Assembly (NCBI GenBank): GCA_963724665.1
Contig: CAVRVH010000009.1
Location: 3,787-67,786, forward strand
DNA: 64,000 nucleotides
Source of the DNA: DASUPK01 sp963724665
GTDB taxonomy: Bacteria; Actinomycetota; Thermoleophilia; Solirubrobacterales; 70-9
Direction of reading: 5' to 3'
In this document: positions 44,354-53,196 of the stretch, one piece after another
Layout: every line of letters begins with the position of its first letter
Numbering within the stretch: position 1 is the stretch's first letter
The notes under the pieces: generated by a model
The model's input: only the letters and a program-made list of their open reading frames with translations
What the model was told of the DNA's origin: nothing
The model's database searches: none
Position numbers and translations under genes: made by a program

Positions 44354-45046
44354 TTACCTCTGCTGGCCGAAGATCCGCAACAGGAATAGGAAGAGGTTGA
44401 TGAAGTCGAGGTAGAGGGCGAGCGCGCCCATGATCGAGGCGCGTCCCTCAGCGTCGCCGGTCAGCCCCTGCTGATTGATCTGCTTGAGCTTCTGCATGTC
44501 GTACGCGGTCAGGGCCGCGAAGATCGCAACCCCGGCGTACGTGGTGACCCAGTAGAGCGTCGAGTTGGCCCAGAAGACGTTGACGATCGTCGCCAGGATC
44601 AACCCGATCAGGGCCATGAACGCGATCGAGCCGACCTTGGAGAGGTCGATGTGGGTGACCGCACCCCAGACCGCGAGCGCGCCGAACATCCCGGCGGTGA
44701 TCAGGAACGCGGTGAAGATCGACTGGGTCGTGTACAGCTCGAACAGGAAGGCGAAGGTGACCCCCACCGTCGCCGCATAGAGCAGGAAGAGGAAGGTCGC
44801 CATCCCGACCGACATCCGGGGAAGCAGGAAGACGAGCAGCAGCACGAGGGCCAGCTGCGCGATCACGACCCCGATGACGATTCCCGGGCTCTCGGTGATG
44901 TCGGTGAGCAGCTTGTCCGATGAGCCGATCGCCGCCGCGACTCCGCCCGTGATCGTGAGTCCGACGAACATCCAGAGGAAGACCCGCTGAAGGAAGGTCG
45001 AGTCGGGGCGGGCGACTGCGACGGGTCGCTGGGCTGCGTACTCCAT
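44354..45046 (-). CDS. Bax inhibitor-1/YccA family membrane protein
   Basis: A 230-residue protein with seven predicted membrane helices, including VFLWMFVGLTITGGVAAAIG, IVIGVVIAQLALVLLLVFLL and the C-terminal ALYLDFINLFLFLLRIFG. The C-terminal half contains the conserved YDMQKLKQI after AIFAALTA and GALALYLDFINLF typical of BI-1/TMBIM proteins. These act as pH-sensitive ion leaks or membrane-protein quality-control factors. Its ATG shares the CATG palindrome with the ATG of the divergent DUF192 gene. Confidence 0.92.
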   Translation of the reverse strand: MEYAAQRPVAVARPDSTFLQRVFLWMFVGLTITGGVAAAIGSSDKLLTDITESPGIVIGVVIAQLALVLLLVFLLPRMSVGMATFLFLLYAATVGVTFAFLFELYTTQSIFTAFLITAGMFGALAVWGAVTHIDLSKVGSIAFMALIGLILATIVNVFWANSTLYWVTTYAGVAIFAALTAYDMQKLKQINQQGLTGDAEGRASIMGALALYLDFINLFLFLLRIFGQQR

Positions 45047-45371
45047 GCGCGCCGAACCTTATGTGAGCGTGGGGACGCCGATCCGCTTCAGAGGGCTCCA
45101 GCACGCTGGGATTCTGGGCTTCGCAGTGCCGGTTGCGCGGACCCTGCCCGGCCGCCTGCTCGGGCTCGCCCTTCTGCCCCGCGATCGCGCCGGGCCCGGG
45201 TTGCTGATCCCGCGCTGTCGCAGCATCCACACCTTCGGCATGAGGTTCCCGATCGACGTGCTGTTTCTCGACGAGAGGGGTCGCGTGATCGAGCTGCGCC
45301 GCGCCGTGGCGCCGTGCCGGGTCATACGCTGCCCAGGCGCGATGGCCGTGCTCGAGCTGCCCTCTCCCTAG
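45045..45371 (+). CDS. DUF192 family small protein
   Basis: About 108 residues. The DUF192/COG1430 core is clear: GLLIPRCRSIHTFGMRFPID, then VLFLDERGRVIELRRAVAPC and PGAMAVLELP. Function of the family is unknown; some members are exported, but this one lacks a signal peptide. The ATG at 45045 overlaps the start of the divergent BI-1 gene; GTG 45063 is an alternative start that would avoid the overlap. The MFS gene begins at the next base after its stop. Confidence 0.8.
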   Translation: MRAEPYVSVGTPIRFRGLQHAGILGFAVPVARTLPGRLLGLALLPRDRAGPGLLIPRCRSIHTFGMRFPIDVLFLDERGRVIELRRAVAPCRVIRCPGAMAVLELPSP

Positions 45372-46904
45372 GTGACCACGACCGCCGAAACGAGGCGGCA
45401 ATGGTGGGTGCTCGTCGGCACCTGCCTGGGGCTCTTCATCCTGATGCTCGACTCGACCGTCGTCGCTCTGGCGCTGCCGACGATCGAGAAGGACCTCCAC
45501 GCCTCGGCCGACAACGTCCAGTGGGTCCTGAACGGCTACCTGCTGGTGATCAGCGTCCTGGTCGTCACCGCCGGGAGGCTGGGCGACATCTACGGCCGGC
45601 GACGGATCTTCGTGATCGGCATGGCGGTCTTCGGCGCCGGCTCAGTTCTTGCCGCTGTCGCCTCGGACGACGCCGTCCTGGTCGCCGCGCGGGTGGTTCA
45701 GGGGGCAGGAGGAGCGGCGATGCTCTCGCTCTCCCTGGCGATCGTGAGCCACGCTTTCCCGGTCGAGCAGCAGGGCCAGGCGCTCGGCATCTGGGCCGCG
45801 GTCTCCGCGCTGGCGCTCGCGATCGGGCCGTTGGTCGGTGGCGCGCTGATCGAGGTCGACTGGCGGCTGATCTTCTGGATCAACCTGCCGATCTGCGCGC
45901 TCGGCATCGCGATCACCAGCTGGGCGGCGCACGAGTCTCGCGACGAGACCTCGCCGCCGAAGCTCGACTACCCGGGCCTCGCGACGCTCACCCCGGGTCT
46001 GCTGGCGGTCGTCTTCGCGCTCGTCCGGGCTGACAACTGGGGCTGGGGATCGGCGAAGACGCTCGGCCTGATCGCCGTCGGCGTCCTGCTGCTCGCGGCC
46101 TTCTGGACGATCGAGCACCGGGTCAGCTCGCCGATCGTCGACTTCAGCCTCTTCCGGAACGGCCCCTACCTGGGTGCATCGGCCGCGGCTTTCGCCCTCG
46201 TGGGCGCCTACTGGGTGGTGATCTTCTTCCAGCCCCAGTACCTGCAGGAGGTCCTCGACCATGGGCCGGTGGCGGCCGGCGTCCTCGTCCTGCCGATCAC
46301 AGCGCCGATGGTGTTCATCTCGCCGTTCTGCGGACCGCTGATCAAGCGCTTCGGCCCGCGTGGGCTGATGACCGTAGGCATGGTCTGCGGGGCCGTCGGG
46401 CTTGCCTTCCTCACCCAGATCGACGCCGACAGCTCCTATGGCGCGCTGCTGCCCGGCTATCTGCTCTTCGGCATCTCCCTCGGGTTGGTCTACGCCCCGA
46501 TGTCGACAGCCGCGATGCTGGCGATGCCGCGCGCGAAGGCCGGGATCGCCGCTGGTGTCCTGGCGATGGTGCGGGTGACGGCCGGTGCGGTCGCCCTGGC
46601 GGTCGTGGCGGCGGTCTTCCAGAGCATCCAGTCCGATCGGCTGGAGCAACATCCGGGCGACACGGCCGGCGCGTTTGCGACCGCCCTTGCTGACTCGACC
46701 TGGGTCCTGGTCGGCCTGGTCTCCGTGGGCGCCATCCTCACCTGGGCACTGGTACGGCGGACCGGGGGAGACGAGCCGGCCCCGGAGGAGCACCCGGACG
46801 CACCACCTCGAGCGGCGCCGGCTGCATCTCTAGGCCGGGCTAGCAGGACTGCACCGGGGCGGCCGATTGGACGGCCTCGAAGGCACTGCCCGGGATCTGC
46901 GTGA
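45372..46904 (+). CDS. DHA2-family MFS multidrug exporter (EmrB/QacA type)
   Basis: A 510-residue, 14-helix drug:H+ antiporter. Motif D1 FILMLDSTVVALALPTIEK in helix 1, motif A-like GRLGDIYGRRRIFV, motif B-like VLVAARVVQGAGGAAMLSLS and motif C-like GIWAAVSALALAIGPLVGGA are present. The last 60 residues are hydrophilic and Arg/Pro-rich and run antisense to the exported unknown gene. No TetR or MarR regulator is adjacent. Substrates unknown. Confidence 0.92.
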   Translation: MTTTAETRRQWWVLVGTCLGLFILMLDSTVVALALPTIEKDLHASADNVQWVLNGYLLVISVLVVTAGRLGDIYGRRRIFVIGMAVFGAGSVLAAVASDDAVLVAARVVQGAGGAAMLSLSLAIVSHAFPVEQQGQALGIWAAVSALALAIGPLVGGALIEVDWRLIFWINLPICALGIAITSWAAHESRDETSPPKLDYPGLATLTPGLLAVVFALVRADNWGWGSAKTLGLIAVGVLLLAAFWTIEHRVSSPIVDFSLFRNGPYLGASAAAFALVGAYWVVIFFQPQYLQEVLDHGPVAAGVLVLPITAPMVFISPFCGPLIKRFGPRGLMTVGMVCGAVGLAFLTQIDADSSYGALLPGYLLFGISLGLVYAPMSTAAMLAMPRAKAGIAAGVLAMVRVTAGAVALAVVAAVFQSIQSDRLEQHPGDTAGAFATALADSTWVLVGLVSVGAILTWALVRRTGGDEPAPEEHPDAPPRAAPAASLGRASRTAPGRPIGRPRRHCPGSA

Positions 46905-47868
46905 GCTGGTTCAGGTCCTCGTTGTTCCAGCGGCGATCGGAGGTGCCCGAGAAGAACCAGTTCTCGCCGTTGTCGGCCACGATCAGGCCGTAGTGCTTGA
47001 GCGCCTCCGCGATCACCCGGGCCTGGCCGCCGATTCCGGAGAGGTCGTAGCTCGCACGCAGGCGAAGCCGTAGTCCCATGGGGGGTGCATTGGAGTCTCG
47101 TATCGCGCTGGCGCAGTCGAGCGCCGGGAGGATGCGGGCCCGCTGAGTCCCCGTCAGGCTGACTCGGAAGGCGTGGTGGATCGCGCCCCGGCGGACCTCG
47201 TCATAGCGGACCAGGCCGGCGAACATGGGGAGGCCGGAGGCGTCAGCCGCGCCCTGGCCACCCGGGCGCGGCGCTCTCTTCCTCAGGTTCCAGATCGCGC
47301 CGCCGCTCGAGTCCCAGTGGGGAGGGTGACCGGGGCGGAAGTAGCTGGCGAAGAGCTCGAAGAGCCGGCAGCGGTGGCGGTCCACGGCGATCACATGGCG
47401 ATCGCCGTCGTCAAACTGCCCGGCCTCCACCAAGGCTCGCGCAGGAATCGGGGCGCGCGGGCCCCGGGAGATGGTGTGCCCGACCCACTGGATCCGGTAG
47501 CGGTGCTGGTGCCTGCCGACAACCACGTAGGGGAAGCCCTGGCGTCGCTCCGAGCCGAAGTAGGGGATCAGCTGGTCGCCCCCGTGGGTGGCGATGTAGG
47601 CCATGTATCCGGCGGAGTTCGGATCGACCGGCGCGTTGGAGATGTCCTGGCGCCAGGCGGACTCGTTGGGAAGAGACGGCGCCCCGGCCGAGACCTTCGA
47701 CTTGGGGAAGACCGGGCACTTGCCCAGCGCGGGGTAGGGACCGCGGTGGAGCTTCCTCGCGTTCTTTGCGGCGCCGGCGACCCCGCCGATGATGAGCACC
47801 CCAATGGAGGCCGCGATCACGGCCAAGACCATCGCGCCCCGGGAGATCCACCTTGATTCCCCTGCCAT
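46840..47868 (-). CDS. Membrane-anchored exported protein, unknown family
   Basis: I start at ATG 47868: 342 residues with one N-terminal membrane helix (AMVLAVIAASIGVLIIGGVA) and the rest outside. Recognisable blocks include SLPNESAWRQDISNAPVDPN, HGGDQLIPYFGSERRQGFPY, FDDGDRHVIAVDRHRC, LFELFASYF, GLVRYDEVRRGAIHHAFRVS and EALKHYGLIVADNGENWFFSG. These look like a conserved globular domain with several acidic and aromatic residues that could bind carbohydrate, but I do not recognise a named family. The 3' end overlaps the convergent MFS gene by 65 bases. Confidence 0.72.
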   Translation of the reverse strand: MAGESRWISRGAMVLAVIAASIGVLIIGGVAGAAKNARKLHRGPYPALGKCPVFPKSKVSAGAPSLPNESAWRQDISNAPVDPNSAGYMAYIATHGGDQLIPYFGSERRQGFPYVVVGRHQHRYRIQWVGHTISRGPRAPIPARALVEAGQFDDGDRHVIAVDRHRCRLFELFASYFRPGHPPHWDSSGGAIWNLRKRAPRPGGQGAADASGLPMFAGLVRYDEVRRGAIHHAFRVSLTGTQRARILPALDCASAIRDSNAPPMGLRLRLRASYDLSGIGGQARVIAEALKHYGLIVADNGENWFFSGTSDRRWNNEDLNQLTQIPGSAFEAVQSAAPVQSC

Positions 47869-47931
47869 CCCGGCCGATCGTACCCCCTGGTCCGGGGGGA
47901 GAGATCCTGCGCCCCAGCGCTCACTGAGGTC

Positions 47932-48294
47932 GTGCTTCCAGAGGTCGAAGAGATCGCCACGGTGGTCGTCTGCGAGGACGACGATGCGACGCGCGAGCTC
48001 CTCTGCGACCACCTGACCGCCGACCGTTACCGAGCCCTGCCGGCGCCGAGCGCATCGGACGCGTTGCGGCTCTGCGGCTACAACCAACCTGACCTGATGC
48101 TGCTGGACCTGGGGCTGCCCGACGCGCCGGGAATAGATGTGCTGCGAGAGATCAGAGCGGCGGGGGAGCGCTTCGACCCCGAGCTGCCGGTCCTGGTGCT
48201 CTCCGGGCGGTCCAGCGAGGCCGATCGCCTGCGCGGCTTCGAGGCCGGCGCTGACGACAACCTCGCCAAGGCAATCCGCTGCCCCATTGCATGA
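47932..48294 (+). pseudogene. Truncated response regulator
   Basis: A CheY-like receiver domain from GTG 47932: VVCEDDDATRELLCDHL (acidic pocket), LMLLDLGLPDAPGIDVLREI (phospho-acceptor Asp) and VLVLSGRSSEADRLRGF (Ser/Thr switch). It breaks off at GADDNLAKAIRCPIA just where the conserved Lys-Pro-Phe and beta5-alpha5 should follow. No output domain is found downstream. The replacement sequence runs into hairpin copy i. It is probably the 5' remnant of an OmpR-like regulator. No histidine kinase is nearby. Confidence 0.72.
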
Positions 48295-48364
48295 AGAGGA
48301 GCAGCGTACGCCCGCACTGCTCCATTTCGCCGATCGGAGGAGCGGCTGCGCGGGTCACCTGAGT

Positions 48365-48386
48365 GCCGCTTTGCATGGAAGCAGCG
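48365..48386 (+). repeat. Dispersed hairpin copy i, GCATGG loop
   Basis: GCCGCTTT-GCATGG-AAGCAGCGG with slightly shifted stem, followed by TTTGA as in copy a. A weak third-type copy (CTGCTTCTCACGCAAG) lies close by at about 48403-48418. It sits between the truncated regulator and the UbiB-like gene. Confidence 0.75.
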
Positions 48387-48470
48387 GTTTGACGCTTCAC
48401 TCCTGCTTCTCACGCAAGCCAGCAACAAGCAGGATGGGGCGCCGCGGCCGACCCCCGCTAGGCTCGGTCA

Positions 48471-49907
48471 ATGGGTACGCAGGACGAAGATTCACTCCGA
48501 GAGGCGGGAAGGCTGCCCAAAGGCCGACTCGCCCGGACGGCGCGTGTCGGCGGGCTCGTGACGGGGCAGGGCCTGCGCTGGGCCGGGATGCGAACCGCCA
48601 ACCGGGTCCGGACGCCTGAGCGCGCGGCGTCGGCCCAGAAAGAGCGCACCGCGGCGCTGGTCGGGCAGCTCGTCGACCGGCTCGGGCAGATGCGTGGCGC
48701 GGCGATGAAGGTCGGTCAGATGATCTCGATGGTCGATTTCGACGGCCTTCCCGAGGACGAGCGGGACGAGCTGCAACGGAGGCTCGCGGCGCTCCGCGAC
48801 GACGTCGCGCCTGTGCGGTTCGCTGACCTCGAGAAGCTGATGCGCCAGGAGTTCGGCGGTCCGCTCGAGCGCGTGTTCCGCGACTTCGAAGAGCACGCGT
48901 TCGCAGCGGCATCGATCGGTCAGGTCCATCGCGCCACGACGATCGACGGCGACGACGTGGCCGTGAAGATCCAGTACCCCGGGGTGGCAGAGGCGGTCGA
49001 AACGGATCTGCGCAACGCGATGATGCTGCTGCCTCTCGTGAAAAGGCTCGCCCCGGGCCTGGACGCGAAGGCGCTCGCCGCGGAGATGCGCGAGCGGATC
49101 GGCGAGGAGCTCGACTACGAGCTCGAGGCCCAGAACCAGCGCCGCGTCGGGCGGCTGCTGCGAGGACATCCGTTCATCCGTGTGCCGCGAGTCGACACGA
49201 GCCTTTCGACCCGGCGCGTGCTCGTGTCCGAGTACGTCGAGGGGGAGCGCTTCGAGGTGGTCCGCCGAGCCGATGAGGTGCAGCGCGATCGCTACGCCGA
49301 GATCGTCGTTCGGCTCTACTTCGGGTTGCTTTATCGCGACCGCATCGCGCTCGGGGACCCGCACCCCGGCAACTACCTGCTGTGTCCCGACGGTCGGGTG
49401 TGCTTCCTCGACTTCGGCCTTGTGCGCCGCGTCGACGCCGCGCGCCTGGCCGCCGAGCGGGCGATCGCTCTCGCCGTGCGAGATGGGGACGCGGAGGCCC
49501 TCAAGGCGGCGCTGCGCGCGGGCGGCTATCTGCCGGCGAGCCGCGCGGATGCAGTGGACGCCGATTTCGCGCTGAGGCTAATGAGAATGGCGATCAAGTG
49601 GTACGCGGTCCCGGGCGAGCGGCGCTTCTCCCCCGGCGACCGCCGCGACCGCGATCGTGAACGGCCGGACCCGGAGGAGCGGGCCGCGATGAGGGTCCAG
49701 GTGAACCAATTCACGCTGCCGCCGGAGGCGATCCTGATCCGGCGGATGCACGGCATTGTCGCCGTGGTCCTGGGGCAGCTGCGCGCTGGCGCAGACTGGG
49801 GCGCGATCGCCGCGGAGTACCTGCACGGCGAGGCGCCCGCGACGCCGCTGGGGGAGGCCGAAGCCGAGTTCCTCGCCGGGCGCGGTCGGACAGCAGCGGC
49901 CGCCTAG
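48471..49907 (+). CDS. ABC1/UbiB-family atypical kinase
   Basis: A 478-residue protein-kinase-like protein. Motifs in order: KVGQMIS (the KxGQ extension that occludes the active site), AAASIGQVHRA (Ala-rich loop), VAVKIQYPG (Lys near 165), ELDYELEAQNQ, GDPHPGNYL (catalytic loop) and FLDFGLVRRV (DFG). All ATPase residues are intact. There is no C-terminal membrane helix like that of E. coli UbiB. The family supports quinone or isoprenoid-lipid metabolism; no quinone-biosynthesis genes adjoin it. Flanked by hairpins i and j. Confidence 0.9.
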   Translation: MGTQDEDSLREAGRLPKGRLARTARVGGLVTGQGLRWAGMRTANRVRTPERAASAQKERTAALVGQLVDRLGQMRGAAMKVGQMISMVDFDGLPEDERDELQRRLAALRDDVAPVRFADLEKLMRQEFGGPLERVFRDFEEHAFAAASIGQVHRATTIDGDDVAVKIQYPGVAEAVETDLRNAMMLLPLVKRLAPGLDAKALAAEMRERIGEELDYELEAQNQRRVGRLLRGHPFIRVPRVDTSLSTRRVLVSEYVEGERFEVVRRADEVQRDRYAEIVVRLYFGLLYRDRIALGDPHPGNYLLCPDGRVCFLDFGLVRRVDAARLAAERAIALAVRDGDAEALKAALRAGGYLPASRADAVDADFALRLMRMAIKWYAVPGERRFSPGDRRDRDRERPDPEERAAMRVQVNQFTLPPEAILIRRMHGIVAVVLGQLRAGADWGAIAAEYLHGEAPATPLGEAEAEFLAGRGRTAAAA

Positions 49908-50094
49908 GGAGCCTTAGAGAGGGCGGGGTCGGACGCCTGCTCCCGTGGCGGAGCGAGAGCCCGGATCTCGATCGCGGCGGTGCCGCGTCGCCGCGCCCCG
50001 TTTCAGAGTCTGATCAGCCACCTAACGGCCAAACTGGGCCAGACCGAGGGCCTGGCCGGGCGTCACCGCCGGCTCGTCCCGACTCGGATCACTA

Positions 50095-50114
50095 CTGCTT
50101 TGCATGGAAAGCAG
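50095..50114 (+). repeat. Dispersed hairpin copy j, GCATGG loop
   Basis: CTGCTTT-GCATGG-AAAGCAG, perfect stem, 25 bp before the SDR start codon and in a gap with no other feature. Confidence 0.85.
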
Positions 50115-50138
50115 CAGTCTGGGAGATACGTTGTTGTC

Positions 50139-50966
50139 ATGGGCGAGGTCACCGTCCTCATCGGATCAGGTGCGATCGGTCGAGCGATCGCCCGGCGGAT
50201 TAGTCCTGGCAAGCACGTGCTCTTGAGCGATCTGAATCAGAGGTACGCGGATGCAGCGGGTGAGGAACTAAGCAACGCCGGCTTTGAGGTGAGCACGGCG
50301 AGCGTCGATGGGTCCTCGCGGGAGACCGTTCACGCGCTCGTCGAAGCTGCAACCGACCTCGGCGACGTCACCAGGGTCGTCCATGCTGCGGGGGTCTCGC
50401 CCAGCCAGGCATCGCCAGCGACCATCCTCGCGGTGGACCTCTACGGAACGGCGCTGGTCCTTGAAGAATTCGGAAACATCATCGCGCCGGGAGGCGCGGG
50501 GGTCGTGATCGCTTCCCAGTCCGGGCACCGACTGGGTGCCCTAACTGCGGAAGAGGATGCCGCCCTTGCGACAACACCGACGGAGGATCTGCTGACCCTC
50601 CCTTTGCTCCAGCCTGACCAGGTGACGGACTCTCTGCACGCCTACCAGCTGGCCAAGCGAGGCAACTCCCTGCGAGTGATGGCGGAGGCTGTTCGCTGGG
50701 GGAAGCGAGATGCGCGGATCAACACGATCAGCCCCGGCATCATCGTCACCCCCCTCGCGAAGGACGAACTCACCGGCCCCCGCGGTGAGGGGTACCGGCG
50801 AATGATCGAGTTGTCCCCCGCGGGCCGCGCTGGCACCCCTGACGAGGTCGCGACGGTCGCCGCGCTCCTCATGGGCCCAGACGGTGGACTCATAACCGGC
50901 AGCGACTTCCTGATGGACGGCGGTGTCACCGCTTCGTACTTCTTCGGCGACCTAGCCGGAAGCTGA
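50139..50966 (+). CDS. Short-chain dehydrogenase/reductase
   Basis: A 275-residue SDR from ATG 50139. The nucleotide motif is GSGAIGRAIA instead of TGxxxGIG. Catalytic Ser is near 126 (IASQSGHR), Tyr169-x-x-x-Lys173 lies in YQLAKRG, and NTISPGIIVTPLAKDEL and GSDFLMDGGVTASYFFG close the domain. The insert after the Ser (AEEDAALATTPTEDLLTLP) is longer than in most classical SDRs. Substrate unknown. Flanked on both sides by hairpin copies j and k, with no other gene in the unit. Confidence 0.88.
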   Translation: MGEVTVLIGSGAIGRAIARRISPGKHVLLSDLNQRYADAAGEELSNAGFEVSTASVDGSSRETVHALVEAATDLGDVTRVVHAAGVSPSQASPATILAVDLYGTALVLEEFGNIIAPGGAGVVIASQSGHRLGALTAEEDAALATTPTEDLLTLPLLQPDQVTDSLHAYQLAKRGNSLRVMAEAVRWGKRDARINTISPGIIVTPLAKDELTGPRGEGYRRMIELSPAGRAGTPDEVATVAALLMGPDGGLITGSDFLMDGGVTASYFFGDLAGS

Positions 50967-50980
50967 TCGGCTCCGGGATA

Positions 50981-51002
50981 GCCGCTTTGAACGAAAAGCA
51001 GG
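50981..51002 (+). repeat. Dispersed hairpin copy k, GAACGA loop
   Basis: GCCGCTTT-GAACGA-AAAGCAGGC, preceded by GGGATA and followed by GCC. It lies 14 bp after the SDR stop. The region up to the FabI remnant at 51180 holds nothing else recognisable. Confidence 0.8.
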
Positions 51003-51179
51003 CGCCTGGTAGGGGAGGGTTCGCAATCGCGTTCCGCTGCGAGGGCACACCGCCCCGGAATGACGCGCGCACAAATGTCACTGCCCTATCCGAGCAGGTC
51101 CGAGAGCAGCTCAGCGAGCTCGTTTGGCGTTAGCTGCGCGAGTTTCGTATTGGCGAGTTCTTTCCTGAGCGTCTTCAGC

Positions 51180-51352
51180 GGCGCCGCCGTCGACGTGGAT
51201 CACCTCGCCGCTGATTGCCTCGGACCAGTCCGAGAGCCGGAAGCAGACGGAACGCGCGACAGGTGTCGGGTCGTCCGTGTCCCCAGCCGAGCGGAGCGGC
51301 TTCCGGCCAGCCGGCGGCGAGCTCGCCGAACCCGTCGATCCCGCCCGCGCGG
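51180..51352 (-). pseudogene. Remnant of an InhA/FabI enoyl-ACP reductase
   Basis: Directly after the acyl-CoA synthetase stop, the minus strand reads GIDGFGELAAGWPEAAPLGW, then, after a one-base shift near 51258, DTDDPTPVARSVCFRLSDW and SEAISGEVIHVDGGAAED. This matches the C-terminal end of InhA/FabI-type enoyl-ACP reductases (APxGW...DPTPVA...LLSDW...TGE-HVDGG). About 200 N-terminal residues, including the NAD site and catalytic Tyr/Lys, are missing. It is therefore a deletion remnant. It may reflect recombination near hairpin copy k. Confidence 0.72.
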
Positions 51353-52933
51353 TTACGCGATCCGCTCGCGTTCAGCCTCTCGCAACTCGATCCGCCGGAT
51401 CTTGCCGGTCAGGGTCTTGGGCAGCTCGTCAACGAACTCGATCCGGCGCGGATACGCGTAGGCCGAGAGATGGCCTCGGACGAATCCCTTGATCTCCTCG
51501 GCCAGCTCCTCCGAAGGCTCCGATCCCTCGACGAGCACGACGAACGCCTTGACGACATTGCCGCGGCGCTCATCGGGGGACGCCACGGCAGCAGCCTCCA
51601 GGACGGCCGGGTGCTCGATGCAGGCCGACTCGACCTCGAAGGGCCCGATCCGGTACCCGGCCGAAATGATCACGTCGTCGGCGCGGCCCGAGTACCAGAA
51701 GTAGCCGTCCTCGTCGCGCTCGGCCGCGTCCTTGGTGTGGAACCACTCGCCACCGAACGTCTCCTCGGCGGCCTCGGGGTTGTTCCAGTATCCGAGGGGA
51801 TAGTGGGGGTTGGAGCGGGCGCGCAGGCAGATCTCGCCGCGCTCGCCGGTCCCGACCGGGTTCTCGTCCTCGTCGAGGATTTGTACGTCCCATCCCGGCA
51901 TCGGCTTGCCCATCGAGCCCTCCCGCACGTCCATGAAGGGGAAGTTCCCGCAGAGTGGATACGACTCGCTGAGACCGTAGAAGTCGAGGACCGTGACCTC
52001 GTACTGGTCGCGGAACCAGCGGATCGCTTCGGGGTTGAGCGGCTCCCCCGCGGAGCAGACCCGGCGGAAGCGCTGCGGGTAGCGCTTGCCGGCGTCCTCG
52101 ATCGACATCATCGAACGGATCGCCGTCGGGGTGGCGAAGACGTTGGTGACGCCGTGTCTGGAGAGCACCTCGAGCTGCTCGCGCGGATCGAAGCCTCCCT
52201 CGCGCTGATAGACGAACTGGACGGCGCCGTAGCGCCACGGCCCGATCAAGGGGCAGATGCCCGCCGCCCAAGCCCATTCGCCCATCCCGTGGAAGAGCTC
52301 GCCCTCCCGCACCTCGTGGCAATAGACGAACTCCTCGTGGCCGAGGATGTATCGGTGGGCGTGGAGGATGCCCTTGGCGAGCCCCGTGGTTCCCGACGTG
52401 TAGTAGATCTGAGCCGGGTCGTCGGCCGAGGTGTCGACGGTCTCGAAGCGATCGTCCTGCTCGGCGAGCAGCTTGGCGTCGAGCACGATCACCTCGTCGA
52501 CCAGGGAACCCGGCATCCGGTCGGCGTTGGCCGCGTCGGTGACGATCAGCCTCGGCTGCGAGTCCTTGATGCGGTGCTCGATTCCCTCGTCGCCGTAGAG
52601 GACTGACAGGGAGAGAAGAATCGCGCCGGCCTTCCAGGTGCCGAGGAACATCGCCGCGGTCTCCGGCGACGCGGGAGCGCAGACCGCCACCCGGTCCCCC
52701 CGTTCCACGCCGTGCGAGACGAGCAGGTTGGCGGCGCGGTCCGCCAGGGAGCGCTGCTCGGCCCAGCTCACCTCGCGCCGGTTGCCACGGAAGTCCTCGA
52801 AGACCATCGCGGTGCGATCGGCCGACTGGCCGTCGCAGACGTCGGCCGCGATGTTGTATCGATCGGGCACTCGCCAGCGATGCGCCTCGCAGGCCTCCTC
52901 GTAGGTGAGGGATTCGGTCGCGCTCATGCTCAT
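51353..52933 (-). CDS. AMP-forming acyl-CoA synthetase
   Basis: Activates a carboxylic acid to its CoA thioester by way of an acyl-adenylate. It has 526 residues, full length for the family. Motifs: YYTSGTTGLAKG (A3 phosphate loop), FYGLSESYP (A5), GEWFHTKDAAERDEDGYFWY with A7 acidic residue, YSGRADDVIISAGYRI (A8) and LPKTLTGKIRR with the C-terminal catalytic Lys (A10). It most resembles acetate-to-medium-chain enzymes of the Acs/MACS group. The closely following InhA/FabI remnant suggests it once headed a fatty-acid gene pair. ATG 52933 overlies a divergent space with two hairpin copies. Confidence 0.92.
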   Translation of the reverse strand: MSMSATESLTYEEACEAHRWRVPDRYNIAADVCDGQSADRTAMVFEDFRGNRREVSWAEQRSLADRAANLLVSHGVERGDRVAVCAPASPETAAMFLGTWKAGAILLSLSVLYGDEGIEHRIKDSQPRLIVTDAANADRMPGSLVDEVIVLDAKLLAEQDDRFETVDTSADDPAQIYYTSGTTGLAKGILHAHRYILGHEEFVYCHEVREGELFHGMGEWAWAAGICPLIGPWRYGAVQFVYQREGGFDPREQLEVLSRHGVTNVFATPTAIRSMMSIEDAGKRYPQRFRRVCSAGEPLNPEAIRWFRDQYEVTVLDFYGLSESYPLCGNFPFMDVREGSMGKPMPGWDVQILDEDENPVGTGERGEICLRARSNPHYPLGYWNNPEAAEETFGGEWFHTKDAAERDEDGYFWYSGRADDVIISAGYRIGPFEVESACIEHPAVLEAAAVASPDERRGNVVKAFVVLVEGSEPSEELAEEIKGFVRGHLSAYAYPRRIEFVDELPKTLTGKIRRIELREAERERIA

Positions 52934-53142
52934 GGACTCTCCTCCGCGTTGCTCGAGGACATCATCCCCGTTTTGACCGGCGCGGAACCCGAGGCAACGC
53001 TCTGGATTCCCTTCGGGAGTAGGCTGCCGGCCAATGAAGGCCGTGCTTCTGATCCTCGTTGCGTGCCTGCCGCTGCGGGAGCGCTAGGAGGGTCGCCATT
53101 GTTCCTCGGCCGGAGCAACAGTGACGGTTAATTGACGAGAGG

Positions 53143-53160
53143 GCTTCCGCGTGAAAGCGG
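53143..53160 (-). repeat. Dispersed hairpin copy m, CACGCG loop
   Basis: The minus strand reads CCGCTTT-CACGCG-GAAGC. Same loop type as copy d at 12091. It lies in a divergent promoter region, 37 bp from copy l. Confidence 0.65.
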
Positions 53161-53196
53161 GAGTCTCCGGCGAGTCGGCAGAGATCAGCTGAGAGT

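Noticed and set aside
51215..52606. 463-codon frame opposite the acyl-CoA synthetase
   Set aside because: Shadow of a full-length ANL-family enzyme on the other strand.
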